From an uncultured Clostridia bacterium (lineage in GTDB: Bacteria; Bacillota; Clostridia; Oscillospirales; CAG-272): a stretch of 8,151 nucleotides of DNA. Shown in pieces: positions 6,983 to 8,151 of the stretch. Position numbers and translations under genes: made by a program. Positions within the stretch are counted from its first letter, which is position 1. Every line of letters begins with the position of its first letter. The notes under the pieces were generated by a model that ran no database searches, was not told the DNA's origin, and saw only the letters and a program-made list of their open reading frames with translations. The stretch is taken from positions 1-8,151 of the forward strand of contig CALGCW010000337.1 of NCBI GenBank assembly GCA_937884385.1. Reading direction: 5' to 3'.

Positions 6983-7864
6983 TTATTTTTTCTGTCTGTG
7001 TTGCTTTGATGCTTCCGCAAGGATCACCGCAGCAGCGGTGGAAACGTTAAAGGAATTAACGTGACCGTACATCGGTATAGACACTATAACGTCACTTCTC
7101 TGCTTAACGAGCTGGGAGACGCCCTCGCCCTCACTTCCGAAAACTATGGCGCAACCACCCGTGAAGTCGGTATCGTAATAAGCCTGTCCACCCGCCTCGG
7201 CAGCATATACCCAAATGTTTTGCTCCTTAAGCTCCTCAATAGTCTGTGCGATATTCGAGACCTTTGCAACCGCAAGATGCTCTATCGCACCTGCGCTCGA
7301 TTTTGAAACAAGGGGCGTAAGACCCGACGCGCGGCGCTTCGGAATAATAAGACCGTGCGCACCAACACCCTCCGCGCATCTAATGAGCGAGCCGAGATTG
7401 TATGGGTCGGTGATGCCGTCAGAAATAACGATAAGCGGCGCTTCACCCCTCTGGCGCGCAATTTCGATAATATCCTCAACAGAACAATATTCCTTTTCGG
7501 CAGCCATTGCGATTATGCCCTGGTGCTGGCTCATACCTGCCATGCCGTCAAGCTTTGCGCGATCGACCTCAACAACGGGGATGCCGCGTTCAATTGCCTG
7601 CGCAACGAGCATAACTATCGAGCCCTCTCGGTCTCCGCGGCTAACGAGAAGCTTGTCCACAGCGCGTCCGCTTTTAAGAAGCTCACGAACCGCGTTCCTG
7701 CCTATCACAAGACCGCCAAGCTCGCCCTCTTCCATCTCCACGGGCTCCTTGTAGTATTGCTTCTTACCCTGAGGTGCACCTCTGTCGTCACGGTGGGGCG
7801 CTCGACCCTCTTTCTTGCCGAAATTCTTGCCTTTATTGTTAGTTTTGTAATTATTTTCCCTCAT
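6983..7864 (-). CDS. rlmB: 23S rRNA (guanosine-2'-O-)-methyltransferase RlmB (SpoU/TrmH family)
   Basis: The 293-residue protein has the three SpoU motifs. Motif 1 is SDGITDPYNLGSLIRCAEG (Asn156, Arg162), motif 2 is IVFGSEGEGVS (about 240-250) and motif 3 is IPMYGHVNSFNVSTAAA (Asn270, Ser271, Asn273). These build the knotted S-adenosylmethionine site. LVIGRNAVRELL near residues 52-63 begins the small RNA-binding substrate domain seen in RlmB and TrmH. In E. coli RlmB methylates the 2'-OH of G2251 in the peptidyl-transferase P loop; the equivalent target is likely but cannot be proved, since close paralogues modify other rRNA or tRNA sites. Residues 1-46 are a Lys/Arg/Gly-rich, probably disordered extension that may help bind RNA. 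The ATG is preceded by AAAGGGA (7871-7877) with a 6-base spacer. It is the first gene of the operon, just downstream of a good promoter. Confidence 0.92.
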   Translation of the reverse strand: MRENNYKTNNKGKNFGKKEGRAPHRDDRGAPQGKKQYYKEPVEMEEGELGGLVIGRNAVRELLKSGRAVDKLLVSRGDREGSIVMLVAQAIERGIPVVEVDRAKLDGMAGMSQHQGIIAMAAEKEYCSVEDIIEIARQRGEAPLIVISDGITDPYNLGSLIRCAEGVGAHGLIIPKRRASGLTPLVSKSSAGAIEHLAVAKVSNIAQTIEELKEQNIWVYAAEAGGQAYYDTDFTGGCAIVFGSEGEGVSQLVKQRSDVIVSIPMYGHVNSFNVSTAAAVILAEASKQHRQKK

Positions 7865-7908
7865 TTTTTATCCCTTTCTAAAAAAGAGTAAACTTATCAT
7901 TATCCTAT

Positions 7909-7937
7909 ATTATATCATATATTACTCAATTTGTGTA
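7909..7937 (-). promoter_or_regulatory. Extended -10 promoter upstream of rlmB
   Basis: On the - strand TGATATAAT (7909-7917) is a perfect extended -10 element (TGnTATAAT). Seventeen bases upstream is TACACA (7932-7937), a four-of-six match to the TTGACA -35 box, as is common when the -10 is extended. Initiation about seven bases downstream of the -10 would give a leader of roughly 38 bases before the rlmB ATG. It is the only convincing vegetative promoter I see ahead of the operon. A second A+T-rich box, GATAAT at 7899-7904, is a weaker alternative. Confidence 0.6.
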
Positions 7938-8151
7938 GTCTTTTTTTGAGAATATTTTAACTTTTTATCGACTTTTTTCGAAATATTCCGCCCCGACTTC
8001 AAATTTCGATTTAGCAGGGAGTTACTTTGCGTAAAAAGGGTCGCTTTTCGAGAAAAGCTCCGCAAAAGCTTTTGTCGCTTGGGTTTGTATGTGTTTTGCG
8101 TAAATTTTCGATAAAATGCTCGCATTTTATCGATTTTGAAGCTCCAATCCC
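7938..8151. other. Intergenic region with palindromes, no credible gene
   Basis: An open frame on the - strand (7922-8125) would encode a 67-residue Lys/Ser/Asn-rich peptide with no recognisable feature, so I do not call a gene. The region holds several perfect inverted repeats: gaatattt (7950-7957) with aaatattc (7981-7988); gctttt-cgag-aaaagc (8043-8058); the 12-base palindrome caaaagcttttg (8063-8074); and an 11-base stem cgataaaatgc (8109-8119) with gcattttatcg (8122-8132). A 10-base direct repeat, tttgcgtaaa, is at 8026-8035 and 8095-8104. The last hairpin is followed by only four T residues on the + strand and is a weak terminator candidate at best. Confidence 0.5.

Noticed and set aside
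7922..8125. A 67-codon frame on the - strand upstream of rlmB
   Set aside because: The product is Lys/Ser/Asn-rich with no domain, its frame runs through several palindromes, and it overlaps the predicted promoter.
8109..8132. Intrinsic terminator for a gene beyond the right edge
   Set aside because: The stem is perfect, but the tract after it has only four T residues on the + strand and none on the - strand, and the stem itself is mostly A+T.

Overview
The window looks like chromosomal DNA from a Clostridia-type Bacillota (Firmicutes) bacterium. The reasons are strong AGGAGGT-type ribosome binding sites, two SD-supported GTG starts, a tight operon containing the paired clostridial radical SAM and DUF2344 genes, and a REP-type transposase remnant of the sort common in gut Clostridia. 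This placement is by family recognition only; no species can be named.

Layout: positions 1-183 hold the last 60 codons of guaA (GMP synthase) on the + strand. Positions 184-356 are non-coding and rich in inverted repeats, and end in a good intrinsic terminator at 357-394. From 7864 down to 362 everything is on the - strand and appears to be one transcription unit, read from right to left: rlmB (23S rRNA 2'-O-methyltransferase), a 1020-residue membrane protein, a B12-binding-type radical SAM protein, its DUF2344 partner, a 2H phosphoesterase (2'-5' RNA ligase family), and a truncated REP-associated tyrosine transposase. Gaps are 39, 12, -28 (overlap), 12 and 1 bases, so the genes are probably co-transcribed. 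An extended -10 promoter lies just upstream of rlmB (7909-7937). The final stretch, 7938-8151, has no credible gene but carries several perfect palindromes.

The most interesting item is the 1020-residue protein. Its membrane and cytosolic layout (4 TM, small loop, 2 TM, large loop, 2 TM) is that of a P1B-type ATPase, and its large loop can be aligned by eye with the ATP-binding and phosphorylation region of CopA-like pumps. However, DKTGT, the CPC metal motif, the TGE motif and GDGxND are all absent or replaced, so it appears to be a catalytically dead pseudo-P-type ATPase. It carries a very acidic 300-residue N-terminal tail with a 12-base tandem repeat.

Functional theme: the unit combines an rRNA methyltransferase, a radical SAM pair of unknown substrate and an RNA-type phosphoesterase. 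This is compatible with RNA modification or processing, but the link is inference. The pseudo-ATPase has no evident role in that theme.
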